From NCBI RefSeq assembly GCF_022605725.1, contig NC_065567.1, forward strand, positions 33,583,127-33,647,126: a DNA stretch of 64,000 nucleotides. Reading direction: 5' to 3'. This stretch comes from Anthonomus grandis grandis. Its lineage: Eukaryota > Arthropoda > Insecta > Coleoptera > Curculionidae. The notes under the pieces were generated by a model. That model made no database searches. It saw nothing but the letters and a program-made list of their open reading frames with translations, and was not told the DNA's origin. Made by a program: the position numbers and the translations under genes. Of this stretch, positions 23,481-35,379 are shown piece after piece. The stretch's first letter is position 1. Each line of letters opens with the position of its first letter.

Positions 23481-25660
23481 ATTAAGACATAAAAAATGTT
23501 GCAGGTCTTCCAAATATGATTGCAAAAGTTGTAATGAGATGCCCCTTGTAAAGCAACTTATACAGGTCATAGTTAACCCAGTCAAAGGCTCAAGAAAAAT
23601 CAATGAAAGCTTTAAAAATGACCTTTATCTTATGATTAAATTATATGAAATTATGAAAAAATTAAATTTTTAAAATATTTAATTCATTAGCAGTATACTT
23701 GGATTTTCCTTAAAGGTGTATTACTATTTGTTTACTCTTGTTGCATTTGAGTTTTGAAGTGTCAATTAGATTCTTCCCTATGGCTATTTATTTTCTATAT
23801 CTATGTATGTTCCATAGTAAAGAAACATTTTTCTTGCTAGAGTCATTTGCACATTATCGCCATTAGAATTAGCGTAAAATTGTCTTTCTCAGCGATATTG
23901 TTCACTAGTCCAACTATGGTGTTATTTTGATACAGTGTTGGACCTGCAATTAGAATTAGCTGTAAATAGATATCAACATTCTAAGTCCTACTCCATAGCG
24001 ACAAATTAGACAAAAGTCTGCATATGATGAAGATGAGAAAATGCACAACACTTCAACTAAGTTCAATCAACTCAGACCACTCCATCTTACTGCAGTAATA
24101 TTCATATGATCCCATATGGTTTTGGCACCAACATCAGATCATTTTAACTATTTGTTTCATTTAATAAAATATCTACATAATAATTTTTCTGCACATAAAT
24201 TCATTAACGTGTATTAATTACCCAGAGACCATTAATTCTTATATTTTTTTATTCCTGGATAAACTGTACACGTGCTTTTTACTCACCACACCATAACCTT
24301 GCTGCAGTATTATGTAATCCGTTGAAAAATCACTATAAAAAGTTTGACAATATTACAATATCTCGATTATTAACTCCTACGTCCAATTTATTTTTTAACT
24401 CAAAATTTAATTACATAAATTACCGAACTTCACGCTTGGAAGGATTTTCTCGGCTGTCATGATCTTTTCGTCTTACAGGCAATGACTGTACAGCTTTTAT
24501 TAAATCTGGTCTATTGTATGACCCTAAGTATTGCAATACCCGCATTTAGAAATAGCGGTAATTATATTTCATTGTTTCAAGGATATATCTTATTCTAAAA
24601 TCTATATTTGCTTTATTATGATTGCTTTCTTTTAATTTTTATCAATGGGGAGTTGTTAGACCATTTAAATTTAATTTAATCTTAATATTTTATGGATCGG
24701 CGGTCGGTTATGCTCGATTAACTTTTACGTGCACAAGTATAACAATAGTGTGTCAGTAGGTAGAACGGGGTTTAAAAATGTCTTATTTGTAAATTTTAAT
24801 CTGTCAATTTTTCTACTCACTTCACGACACACTCTTGTTTAATGGACGTTTTACTAATATCCAAAGAAAACGCCTGGAGGACTTACCCAAAGACAGCCAA
24901 AGTAATTTAGTAAATGAGTATCTTCTCTTTGCATTGCATACTTGGAATATTCTCTGTTTAAACTGCTAATTGTTCCATATAATTAAACAATGAAAGGGAA
25001 ACACCCAGGCGGAAATTTTAATGACTTTATTTTATACGTTGTGTTAATAATATAATATAATTGTGTTGCCAATAGGAATTAAGGTATGATCTTAAGTAGT
25101 TCCTTTCAAATGTTTTAGAGCCGCAGTTATGGTTTTCTATGATAGGAAGAAGGATTAATGTTTTTCGTCTTCTTTTCAAAAATTCTTGTTTTTTGGTCAC
25201 CCTCACGTATTTCTACAGATATGTTAAGTTTTTCATAAAGCTCTGAATAACACCTTATACTCTAAGTTTTGTAATACGCAGTATACTCAAGAAGGTTTTT
25301 TGGTACACAGGAACACTTTTATGATCAGGTAATCTTTTTATATAGTATTTGAAAAAAACAGCTTTCGCCTCAGGAGTAAAGATTGCTTGTCTGTATCTCT
25401 TAGGTTTGCAATAGTATAATTAAGAATAAAACTATCCTGCTTCTCTTGACTTATATAAAAAAGGTCTATTATCAAAAATTGACATATACTCTTTCATTGT
25501 ACTCAGAATATCATTTTCTATCGAACGAGCATTAAATATACAAAGACTTTTCTTATAAAAATCAAAAATAATTGATGCATCTCTAAATGCATTTTTATGA
25601 CTTAAACTAAGTTCCAAATTTCATTTCTCTATATTAAAAAAATATATGGGAAAGAAACGG
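23481..25660. other. No convincing feature
   Basis: AT-rich sequence with short ORFs that show no motif. A minus-strand stretch at about 25390-25150 (KRYRQAIFTPEAKAVFFKYY) looks protein-like but could not be assigned. Confidence 0.4.
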
Positions 25661-25665
25661 GGAAA

Positions 25666-25912
25666 TTATATGTTATTTCTGAGAATCACCCTAAATACTT
25701 TTGTAAAGGTAGCCTTTTGATCGTCGCGGCCAGTGCGATCGATGCGATTGCTACTGCAATGCGACCTGTCGTATGGGCACCCCTTTAATCTATTTATAAC
25801 AGATCTCTTTTCAAAGCATCCGACCGCGACAAATGCGACAGAGACGATCAACGCGGCAGTACGACCCGGCTGCTCTAGGAGCAGTCTCGCTTTTTTTAAA
25901 TGGAACACCCTG
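25666..25912 (-). mobile_element. GC-rich mariner-like terminal fragment
   Basis: On the minus strand the segment begins ACAGGGTGTTCCATTTAAA next to TA and runs about 245 bp through unusually GC-rich sequence with several overlapping open frames on both strands. None resembles a transposase. The opposite end was not found. Confidence 0.4.
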
Positions 25913-25932
25913 TATATTTTTTATCCATTTAA

Positions 25933-26900
25933 CAGGTTGACTGCCGAGGATTATCACCAAAAGTTTCCCTAGGTGCCAAAACTCATTTCTGGACAACCAT
26001 TGCATATAAATTAAGGAAACGATATCAAAACGTTTGAATAATTATTTTTCTTCAAGAAGAATAAATAAAAAAAATAGCGGTCATATATGGCCGCCCGGCA
26101 CTGTAGGAACAAGTCTGCCGCTGTGGCCAAGCGGGCATTGCATCGGCCATCGCGTCAAAAAGTAAATATTTTCAGGAACCATGCGAACGTTTCTTGTTCG
26201 ACTGTAACCCAGTATGTTTTGTAGCGTGGTAAAGTGATAAATGGAGGTGAAAGTACAACTGGTCAACTGTTGATCATATATGAATACAGTTGACGGCGTC
26301 TGGCCACGTGTTACGTACGAATGGAATAGAAACATTTAGTTTTTTCTCGATTTTCGGCAAGTACGTACAAAGTCTACGTACAATGTCTAGTCACAGCGAA
26401 CGAATTTTGAGTTTAGCCTTGAATGCCAAACTAGGTAGATTTATTTCTAAACTGCAAACATTATCTTTTACTTACTTGTTCCAAGACATATAACCACTTC
26501 TAAATATTTTTTGAAAGCGATATCAGTAGTGAAGACGAAGACGACTCAATCGTCGATCCAGCGTTTTTACCATCAATGAAATGAATATGAGTCACTTTTT
26601 CAACCTTATTGTATTATTTTTGAAATATACTTACCTTCTGTGCCACAGCGGTCATTCAATCGTATTAAATATAGCAGACATGACCGCCATTCAAAAACCC
26701 AAATTGCAAACTGTATGCAAAAACTCCATACATTACTCTAGAATCTGAGGCCAGAGCGGCCACAGTTTATCATAAAATACATGCTAACTCATGCCCGCTG
26801 GCAACGAAGGCTCCGGTCATTTCGGCGGGCATATATGACCGCTCGGCACTCTGCGATATAGGTAAGAGCGGTCATCTATGACCGCTTGGCAGTCAACCTG
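25933..26900 (+). mobile_element. piggyBac-like element, internally deleted
   Basis: It is flanked by TTAA on both sides (25929-25932 and 26901-26904), with perfect 13-bp inverted ends CAGGTTGACTGCC and GGCAGTCAACCTG. The exact TTAA target is diagnostic of piggyBac-type transposition. Subterminal copies of a palindrome near AGCGGTCATATATGACCGCT occur at 26076, 26828 and 26866 and, partially, near 26648. The internal coding trace is a short acidic N-terminus only. Length is 968 bp. Confidence 0.85.
26383..26584 (+). pseudogene. piggyBac transposase N-terminal remnant
   Basis: ATG 26383 gives MSSHSERILSLALNAKL, followed at once by a possible GT donor. A second stretch at 26519-26584 encodes DISSEDEDDSIVDPAFLPSM and a stop. 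A short start followed by an acidic Asp/Glu-rich region resembles the N-terminus of piggyBac transposases. The catalytic core and the Cys-rich C-terminus are absent. Whether the 85 bp between the two pieces is a real intron is uncertain. Confidence 0.5.
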
Positions 26901-27202
26901 TTAATGAAGATTTAATACATGAACATTTTTTATTATGTAAACATATTAGCTATCTTTAGTCGTTTTTAAAATATTCACGATAATTATCCGTAGATAATAA
27001 AATGTTTAAATAAGAACCAGGACCTTTTTTGTTGTCAAGCAAAATATTTCACCTGATTCTCTAACTAATTTTTGACATTTTGGTGAGAATATCATTTTTG
27101 TATGTGTATTATCAGCTTAAGTATTCAGTCATATGAATTATCGTAACTTTGTTTGCAAAAGAAATTTGGAGTTTTGTTTCAGAAATCTAATCTGAACGAA
27201 AA

Positions 27203-27930
27203 TTGCATACTTATAAAATGCATTTTAGCAAAGACGAACTTGTTGACATGATATTTGTGTTGGGGGAATCTAAAAAGAATTGCCTCTTAGCCTCTCGAAT
27301 GTATGGGGCGCGCTATCCTGATAGAAGATTTCCAGAAGAAAAATCTTTTAGAAGGTTACTAGCAAGATTTGTGGAGACAGGGAGTGTTTGTTACCCCAAG
27401 CAAGATAGAATGAGGCCTGTTACTAATCAGGAGCAAGAGTTAGATGTGTTATTAACGGTAACCGAAGATCCTCACCTAAGTCAGTCAAATATCGGAGCAG
27501 CAGTTGAAATAAGTGAAAGATCAGTGCAACGAATTTTAAAAAGAAGTCATTTTCATCCATACCACATCCATGAACATCAAGCACTTTTTGATAGGGATAT
27601 ACAAAACCGACTTGAATTTTGTACTTGGAGTAGAAATATATTATATACATAATTATACATAATATATACATATATTATATGCAAAACGACTCCACGTTTT
27701 TTAATAATGTCCTATTTACGGATGAGGCAACATTTCATAAAAACGGATCAGTAAATAGATATAACTTTCATTATTATTCATCCGAAAACCCCCATTTTAT
27801 GCGGCAGATCGACTACCAGCGTAGGTGGTCATTAAATGTGTGGGGTGGAATTATTGGAAGCACCATTATCGGTCCCTATTTTTTTAATGGTCATCTCAAT
27901 GGAGAAATGGATTTACTTTTCATTTCTTGA
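27203..27930 (+). pseudogene. Tc1/mariner-type transposase, split and truncated
   Basis: ATG 27218 (MHFSKDELVDMIFVLGESKK) starts a DUF4817-like helix-turn-helix. ISERSVQRILKRSHFHPYHI follows. The frame is broken at about 27640 by some 45 bp of AT-rich, partly palindromic sequence, then resumes with FFNNVLFTDEATFHKNGSVN and SLNVWGGIIGSTIIGPYFFN. Only the first catalytic Asp survives. The rest was cut off by insertion of the LINE at about 27975 and was not found beyond it. No TIR was recognised on the left. Confidence 0.8.
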
Positions 27931-27974
27931 CCCATTTGAAATGTATTCTACTGCTAAATGCTATTCTACCACGG

Positions 27975-28044
27975 GGAGGGCCGGGGTAGAATAGCCCTCC
28001 GGTACGCTCTGCCTGTCGTAAAAGGCGACTAAAAGAGCAACCCC
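27975..28044 (+). ncRNA. Candidate HDV-like nested pseudoknot at the LINE 5' end
   Basis: P1: GGAGGGC (27975-27981) pairs perfectly with GCCCTCC (27994-28000). P2: GGGGT (27983-27987), inside the P1 loop, pairs with ACCCC (28040-28044) downstream. A hairpin GCTCT (28006-28010)/AGAGC (28034-28038), with an inner GCC/GGC or GTCG/CGAC, lies between them. This is the strand order of HDV ribozymes (P1, P2, P1', P4, P2'), and the last base of the hairpin is a C followed by AA. Only six bases are left for P3, so self-cleavage is doubtful. HDV-like ribozymes are known at the 5' ends of several non-LTR groups. Confidence 0.4.
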
Positions 28045-28295
28045 TTTGGTGGTAGATGTTGTCCACTTGCATCGCCCGGTTAAATACCACCACATAGGAC
28101 TTAGGCGGCGTGAAGTGGTTCCATGGAATTCACGTTTCGCCGCCATGTCGATGTGTCCAGTTTCCAAAGGGGAAATGGAGAAGAAAAATAAATGCATGAT
28201 GGCGCCCTCACGACCAAAACTTTCCGGAGGTAAACTCGCCTCCCATTCGGATCTCCGGATACGATCTACACACCCGATTTCGACTAAACTTTGGA

Positions 28296-28757
28296 TTGGC
28301 AGTATTTGTCAAAAACGATTTGAGTTGCCAGCAGGAGGAAACGCTTGAACCTGCGGACTTCGACGTCATGTGGTTCAAAATAATAGCCAGTGGTGCCACG
28401 AAATTCATCTGCTGTATCTATAGACCACCAAGCGACACCCAATATAGACGGCTCTTTTTGAACCTGGTTGATTGCATTAACCATCTGCAAATTGACTACC
28501 CAAGCGCAGAAATCATCGTCATGGGTGATTTTAACGTTCAAAATATCAACTGGCTGCGCTTCTGCAACAAGAACGACGATGAAGGACGAGAAGCTGAGAC
28601 GCAGCTTGTGGAGGAACCTACCAGAATCCCCGATCGAGACGGCGAGTTCGCGAGTCTCCTAGATCTGGTCTTGGCTTCAGACCCTGACTCGTACACTGTA
28701 TCAGTACATGCTCCCCTAGAAACATCGGACCACAAATTGATAACAGTCTTTTGCTAG
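28296..28757 (+). pseudogene. LINE endonuclease (APE-type), C-terminal half
   Basis: The frame runs from LAVFVKNDLSC (starting slightly upstream of the ATG) through CCIYRPPSDTQY and IVMGDFNVQNINWL to TSDHKLITVFC. It carries the catalytic GDFN and SDH motifs of apurinic-type LINE endonucleases. The first half of the domain has been deleted. An in-frame TAG at 28755 then separates it from the linker, which continues in the same frame (LEVKTQDPPMP). Confidence 0.85.
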
Positions 28758-30754
28758 TTGGAGGTTAAAACGCAGGATCCTCCGATGCCGCGGAAGGTAT
28801 GGCACTATAAATCAGCAGAGTGGAACCATCTTCGGGAATTTTATCGCTCATTCCCTTGGAAAGAATTCTGCTTTAGAATCAATAACATCTCAGAATGTGC
28901 AAACCAAATTACAGAGACGATCTTGGCAGAAATGGAAGCTTATATCCCTTTTTTTACTAAATGCAGATCTAACAACAAGCAATGGTTCAACCTGAATTGC
29001 AAAAAGGCAGTAAACACTAAAAACGCAGCATATCGCAAATGGCGTCAACATCCTTCCATCGAAAATCGGAGGAACTTTTTAGCCTCCAGAAACAGCTGCA
29101 AGAGAATTATTGATGAATGCAAAGAGAGTCACAACAACAGGATCAAAAACAAACTGCTATACTGCCCAAATGGAACAAGATCTTTCTGGTCGGTATCGAA
29201 AGCCGTTAGTCAAGGTTATGCTAAGTCGGCCTTGCTACCCTAACAGCAGAAGATGGTTCTATCGCGGTAACAGCAAGGGAAAAAGCCAACTTATTGGGTA
29301 AACTCTTCGCGTCCAATTCTACTCTGCACTCGCAAGGCAAAACACCGCCATATTTCCCAAGGGTGAATTCATCGATGGGAGAAATTTCGTTTCCCCAACG
29401 AATTATAAATAAAATTCTTAAAAGCGTAGACACCAACAAAGCTTCTGGACCCGATGGAATTCCAGCCCTAATACTAAAACGTTGTGCAGACGAATTGACT
29501 CCTCCCTTATGTAGACTGTTCACGGCATCGTATAAGTAGGGCCAATTTCCAACAAGTTGGAAAACTGCTCGAGTGCAAGCTGTACCCAAAAAGGGTAAGA
29601 AGACGATGTTCTCCAATTACCGCCCGATTGCACTAGTTCCAGTAATATCGAAGATTATGGAAAAAACAGTCAACCAACAACTGTTAAGATATCTGGAATC
29701 ATCCAGACTAATCAGCGATCATCAATACGGCTTCCGAAAGCTCAGATCCACCGACGATCTTCTGGCTTACGTCACACACTTGTGGACGGAGGCCATGGAG
29801 AAGCACGTCGAGTCCCGCTCAGTCGCTCTTGACATTTCCAAGGCATTTGACAGAGTGTGGCATGAGGGACTACTAACCAAGCTCTCCTCAATCAGCATAC
29901 AAAACTCATTATTGAATTGGATCAAAAGTTTTCTTGAACAACGAACAATCCAAGTAGCCGTCGATGGATACCTCTCCGACAAATTTAACATTAACGCTGG
30001 AGTCCCTCAAGGATGCATTCTATCCCCCACCCTTTTCTTGATATATATCAACGATTTGCTAGGAACCACTGTCAATCCAATCTACAGCTTTGCGGACGAT
30101 AGCACACTTATTTTCACATTTAAGTCCGCCAAACCAACGACAGCCGCAAGTTCTCAGAATCTTAGGCAGCAACAAGTAGCTTCAACCAACAACGATATTA
30201 GAGCAATCTTGGAGTGGGGCAGTAACAATTTGGTCAATTTTAACGCTAAAAAAACGCAGGCTGCAGTTTTTACGATGAAGACTAACCTTGGTGGCCCGGA
30301 GCTGGTTATGGCAGGAAAAACATTGCCAATGAAATCATCTTTACATCTTCTAGGAGTCGAGGTCATCAACAATGTGTCCTGGCATGACCACGTTGCCGAG
30401 GTCGCCAGGGCGTCTTCCAAAAAACTCGGAGTGCTTTTCAAAATGAAAAAACTGTATACACCAGAACAGCTGCTGACTATTTATAAGGCTCAAATACGCC
30501 CTTCCCTCGAGTATTGCTCGCATGTCTGGAGCTCTGCACCCAAGCATAGTTTAAACCTGCTGGATTTTATACAGAAGAGAGCTATTCGTCTTATCGACAA
30601 ACCAGAACTGACAAAGAGTCTGAATAGCCTGGAGCACAGGAGAAAGGTGGCTGATCTCTGTTTATTCTACCGTTATTATCACGGTAAGTGCTCCTCTGAA
30701 CTGGCAGGCCTGATTCCACCCAGGGCTGTTCCGGCAAGAAGCTCAATTTATTAA
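28758..30754 (+). pseudogene. Jockey-like reverse transcriptase
   Basis: The linker (28758-29243) ends at a frameshift near 29240. The second frame (to 29539, SFPQRIINKILKSV, ASGPDGIPALILKRC) ends in a TAG within TASYK-GQFPTSWK. From there the RT is open to 30754. It contains SNYRPIALVPVISKIMEK, ALDISKAFDRVWHEGLL (motif A), AGVPQGCILSPTLFLIYIND (B), SFADDSTLIFTF (C) and a thumb region with LEYCSHVWSSAP. One frameshift and two in-frame stops over about 2 kb mean it is inactive but only modestly decayed. Confidence 0.9.
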
Positions 30755-30800
30755 ATTATATAAATTAAGCAAGCCTATTACGATGGAATTGATGTGCTCT

Positions 30801-31052
30801 TTATGTGCTCCAGGAAGACTGTGTAATCTGTCCGCTACTTTTATCCAAGGCTTGTGCAGTTTTAGCTAAAAAATCTTGGGTGAATTTACCCGACTTTAAT
30901 TCCGTGTGCTCTGCCATAAATGAAATTAGTTCTTTTTTTTGCTCACTTGACACAAAATCGCAATATTTTTTATTTTTTGAATGAAACTTAAAAAAAGTCA
31001 ATTCGAAAAACCCAAGAAACGCCATGAAAAAAACCTCAAAATTCTCACACAA
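30801..31052 (-). pseudogene. Myb/SANT-like (zeste-type) DNA-binding domain fragment
   Basis: The minus-strand frame includes VSSEQKKELISFMAEHTELK, then SGKFTQDFLAKTAQALDKSS and a stop right after SSWST. This recalls the first helices of the Myb_DNA-bind_5/zeste-type domain common in insect regulatory and transposon-derived proteins (E-x-x-x-L-I-x-F-M-E-x-H-x-x-L-x-x-GKF). The first residues (MCENFEVFF...) do not look native. The stop falls where the third helix should begin. Confidence 0.4.
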
Positions 31053-31079
31053 ATATATAAACTTTAATTTTATGTTTTT

Positions 31080-32830
31080 AAACTTAAATTTTAGGTTAGG
31101 TTAAAAAATGTTCATCTTCTTCATCCCGTTTGACATGGCCTCCAATAACTCGACCTTGCTGCTACGTTGCCACTACATTTCATGTTCGTATGCGAATGGA
31201 ATTTCAAATGCTGTTCAAAAATGCACTTTTTAATTCATGTGCGAATTTAACTTAGGTCCTAGCAGCTCCTTCTTCTGCGGGTAGCTGAAACATGACCTTT
31301 ATTTCCTCTTAACAGTTACATGCTGAATTAATCGACACTGATGGATTTTATATTTATTTTTCTTTGTATTTATATTTATATGGTAAACTTATCTATAGCT
31401 ATAAGTGAGCATATGTAATATCTTATGAGGAGTCATAAACTGTCTATTATTATTATACGAAAAAATTAGGCCTTTTTTTAAGGCATCATTTGTTGCATTT
31501 TTCTTACCAGTACTTGTCTTAAAATTAGTTCATTCTACCACAGATCATTTCACAATTTTTTGACATGTTTCATCGTACAATACTCTTTTTTTTTGTATCC
31601 AATCACCATTCCATATTAAAAAAAAATATTCTTTTCTCGGATATTATAAAATTTCAATTTCTTTGGACCATTTTAAGTTAATGATGATTTCTCACTCACT
31701 GCTGGTTGTATTGGCCTCTTTTTTATTAAGTTTTTTTGGTTTTTTGCGTTCTCGTTTCACGCATTAAGTTGTGCAACTATTTCACATAACATCTACATAG
31801 CTACTACTACTCCTAATACATTATTAATAACGCACGTTTTCCTACTTGATAGTACACTTCCTGAATATCGGGTTTGCTCGGTATTTTTTTCATAATAAAT
31901 TAAACTGCTTTTGTAGTCTTTATACCTGCTTCCTAACGCGTTTTTCTCCAGTTCCGTGAGTTTCACAATTTAGTAAAAATGTGCCAATAGAAAAGCGTTT
32001 AAAGCGCGTGTACTGCAATCGAAATGAGCTTTTTACGATCTAGCAAATTAAATTAACGTTTTATAACCCGCGTATCAAGGACGTGAAGAAAATTTTACTC
32101 ATGAGGCACATTATAGGAATGACACTAAGATTTTTATCTCTTTCGGCGCAATAAATGTGGCAAAAGGAAATGCACTTTAAGAATTTTAATAATTTAAAAG
32201 AGAAAATTTTAAAAGATTTTCCGTTAGTTATTGTTTAATCAGAAGCAAACTTAACCCATAATAGAGAGAAAACAGTTTAATTTCAGTGTCAAGCCTTCAC
32301 GGTTGCTTACTATAATTAGCTAATCGATTATACATGAAAACGGTAGCAATGTTTGTATTTAAACGTGTGTTCGAAAGTCTAGTTAATTAGATAACGATCA
32401 GTTGATTTTATCTATTGATGGAGCATTTCATGAAAGATTAGTTGTTAATCCCGAAGGAAAATTATAATATTGTCACCCATATTTTTATTAGTTGAAGACA
32501 GTATAATAGTTAATTAATTTGATCTTGTGTATTTGCTTAAAGATACTAATGTCTAACTAGTTAAAAGTTTATATAGGATATCCCGAATTGAATTTAAAAA
32601 TAAATGTTTTTTAGTCATAACTTTTTCATTACCTGAAATATGTTTATGAAATTTGAAGTAACAAAATGCCTTTTTTGATCTGCAAGATTTTTTTTTATAT
32701 TTCTTTCAGTGGTGTGATTTTTAATTGAATATCCTTGAAGAAAAATAGTGCGCCACTGCTTAATATAAAAATAATAATTATTTTTAAAATTGTCCTTCAG
32801 TTTGGCAGATTTGATTCTATAGCTTTTTGT
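31080..32830. other. AT-rich sequence, no feature seen
   Basis: No ORF with motif, no inverted ends and no clear tandem repeat were noticed. Confidence 0.5.
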
Positions 32831-32839
32831 TCAACCGAT

Positions 32840-33650
32840 GCAAGGTTTTCCTTGATTATATGATTTCCTTAACCGATGGAAATTCTTCATTTCCTTCAGA
32901 GAAGGATGAGACAAGCCCTGACATCTAGTCCAACGTAAAACTAAGTGATTCATTAGCATTTCCAAGTTCTTCGGCCTAATAATTCTTAGTGAAGCTACAG
33001 AAATCCATCAGGATCCACGTAAATTTTTGGTTCATGTCAGTACCTCCAATGAATATAATTCATTCAGTAATCAGTTATTTTTTGAGAGTGAACTCTGAGC
33101 TTCCTAGGTTACCCCTCAGAACAGCATCCATGCCCTTTAATGTGAGCTCCAGTTAGAATTTCCTCTAAGAAGTTACATATTTTTGTTGGATATTTTTTTT
33201 AAGGAAATTTTTAATTTCATTAAGAGAACGATGAGATAATCCAACATCTTTACCTCTAGTCTACCTACATACGTGGAACCCAGGTGGAGCATTGACTTCT
33301 CCAAGTGCTTTGGTTTCTGATTCCTCTCCAGCAATTCATCAAAATTCTTAAGTCCTGTCACTAGCTCCGATCAACGGAATCCATTTATTAACCAGTCGTT
33401 TTTCGAGAATGAACCCTGAATTTCCTAGATTGCCCGTCATCTCATCCAAATCCAAGAATATTCTGTAATATTTTTTTTTAATTCAGAAAAGGATGAGATG
33501 AGTTCAAGCTTTTTAGACCTAGTCCAAGACGTAAAACCAAGATGACGTACTGCCATTTCCAAGTTCTTTAGTCTCTGATAACTCCCTCACCTAGAGTCCT
33601 CTAGAAACTCATTAGGATCCTAATGTCAGATGTTCATGTCAGTACCTCAA
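32840..33650. repeat. Tandem repeat of about 315 bp, nearly three copies
   Basis: Three diverged units each contain a TTCAGA-AAGGATGAGA--AGTCC-like word (near 32897, 33225 and 33485), GTAAAAC-AAGTGA-like, CATTTCCAAGTTCTT (32958, 33295, 33567), and a TTTTTCGAGA-TGAACCCTGA-like word (33080, 33400). The minus-strand ORF at 33173-33361 lies inside one unit, and parts of other units are also open on the minus strand. The unit may have arisen from coding DNA, but no family was recognised. Confidence 0.7.
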
Positions 33651-33659
33651 ATTCTATTT

Positions 33660-35370
33660 ATGCTCTACAGCTTGCTCAAGGAAATAAAATTTATGAGGCA
33701 AGGAGGCTGCATTGGCTTTTCATTAACTCTCTTTGACTTGACCTTGGGAATTTCCAATGAAATTCCAGTGATCCATCATGAGTCTCATATAAGGTGGTTC
33801 TCATTTTAGTCCTAATAGTACTTAGCTTTTAGTTTTCTTTTCTTTACAAATGATTTAGGCCTTTGAATAGAACTGAAGATTTCAACATATCCAATACATC
33901 CATCCGGGAATTCTTAAAAACCGGGAAACTTAAAATTACTCAGATATTTAACCTCATTTTCTTTGGTGCAATAGCTGGAATTCATTGGAAAAGTGCACCA
34001 AAGCAATCGTTTTTGATAATAAATTATAAGAATCATATAAGTTGGTATCACAAATACAATAGATCTAGTATATTTTTTCTTTAGGTAGTGCAGATCTTTT
34101 GCAAGAAAAATCTTCATTTCTATGTAAACTGACATTGAACCTGCAGGTTTTTATTTTTTTACTTGAAAACATTGTGTAGTACGAAAAAAAGGCGAAGAAT
34201 CAAATTTGCTTCAAAGTGAATGAGGACTTGAGAAACAATTTTTGTTTGTAGAGAAAAGAGTGGCGTACCATTTTCAAAAATAGGCAAGAAAGATCACGGA
34301 CACCACTGATAAAAATTAATAATTTAGAACACCTCGTATATGTTTTATAGTTTTAGCAGGTAAAAATAACCCCTATGCTAAAAAATTAAATACCATTATT
34401 TTACAAATTTAAATATGTAAAACGCCCTCAAAACAACAAAAAATTAAATTAATATGCACTACATATTACTGTAATTTTTCAAAACTACTGTTTATTAACA
34501 ATTACTTGTGTTTTTGTTAATTCATATATTTTTTTTTGAATATTAAGAAAGTTTTATTAAGAAAATTTAATTATTTCAATATTGAATTACCATAATTTTT
34601 TAAATAGCCAACCATTAGGGTTTAGATAAAAAATAAGTTCGTCAACCTTTAAAATGCATCCTCTCACGTCTGTGTATCCTATATAATTATCATTTTGCAA
34701 TATTACTGTTTATTAACAGTTAATTAATTTTTTTTTATTTATCTATTTTTTAATAATTTTTTTATTAAAACCTTATTAATTTTTATGACAATGACCGCCA
34801 AACCTTCAAATCAGTACACTTGCGAACAAGTACTTGTATTTCTGTAACTATTGAACTTACGTCAATAAATTCAAGCGCTCGCGCTTTTTTACCTGTAAGC
34901 TTTAATTTTTTATTTTATACAATTTTTCATAAAGTGCGAATTTTTCAAGTTATTCAACCTAACTCACTAAAAAACGTGTTTTTTCTTCTAATAAGAAATT
35001 TATATTTTCATTCATGAATATCTCAGAAAATTATGTAACATATTAAAAAAAGTGCATGAAACTCATTTTGCTTAAGTTTTATTCCTTTATCTCATCTTTT
35101 TAGAATCCCATAATATCCTAGCAGAACATGAACTAGGTCGAATATTTAACACCATCCAAAATAGTGTTCAATAGTGCATATTTGAAGTGGAGTCGTAGGT
35201 TAAGGAGGAAGACTATGTGTTTTTCAATTTACCTTAACCATCCAAAATGTCTTAACCTCCGATGAATATCCAGTGACAACAATGTTTTAAATTTATAAAA
35301 TCTAATCAAACTGACCAAAAAACAACCTACTTAACTACTCGTTTGGATAATATTGACTTGTTGTTCGATG
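33660..35370. other. AT-rich sequence, no feature seen
   Basis: The short ORFs at 33863, 33914 and 34820 show no motif. Nothing else was recognised. Confidence 0.5.
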
Positions 35371-35379
35371 ATAAAGGAA

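Larger units (their letters stand above)
27975..30754 (+). mobile_element. Jockey-like non-LTR retrotransposon, internally deleted and 3'-truncated
   Basis: A GC-rich 5' leader (27975-28140) is followed by what may be the first codons of ORF1 (ATG 28145, MSMCPVSKGEMEKKNKC). A deletion then joins these directly to the second half of the endonuclease. Next come a linker and a full RT. The tail after PRAVPARSSIY is missing, as are the 3' UTR and poly(A). Codon use is GC-richer than the host DNA, suggesting a younger insertion than most here. It is inserted in the mariner transposase at 27203-27930. Confidence 0.9.

Noticed and set aside
25150..25390. Minus-strand peptide KRYRQAIFTPEAKAVFFKYY, vaguely like the tail of insect tyrosine-recombinase (Crypton-like) proteins
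   Set aside because: The match rests on scattered residues only, the catalytic R-H-R-Y residues are not visible, and stops interrupt it.
28046..28348. Plus-strand 100-codon ORF over the LINE leader
   Set aside because: It starts inside the structured 5' leader and crosses the deletion junction. Only the part from ATG 28145 might be the original ORF1 start.
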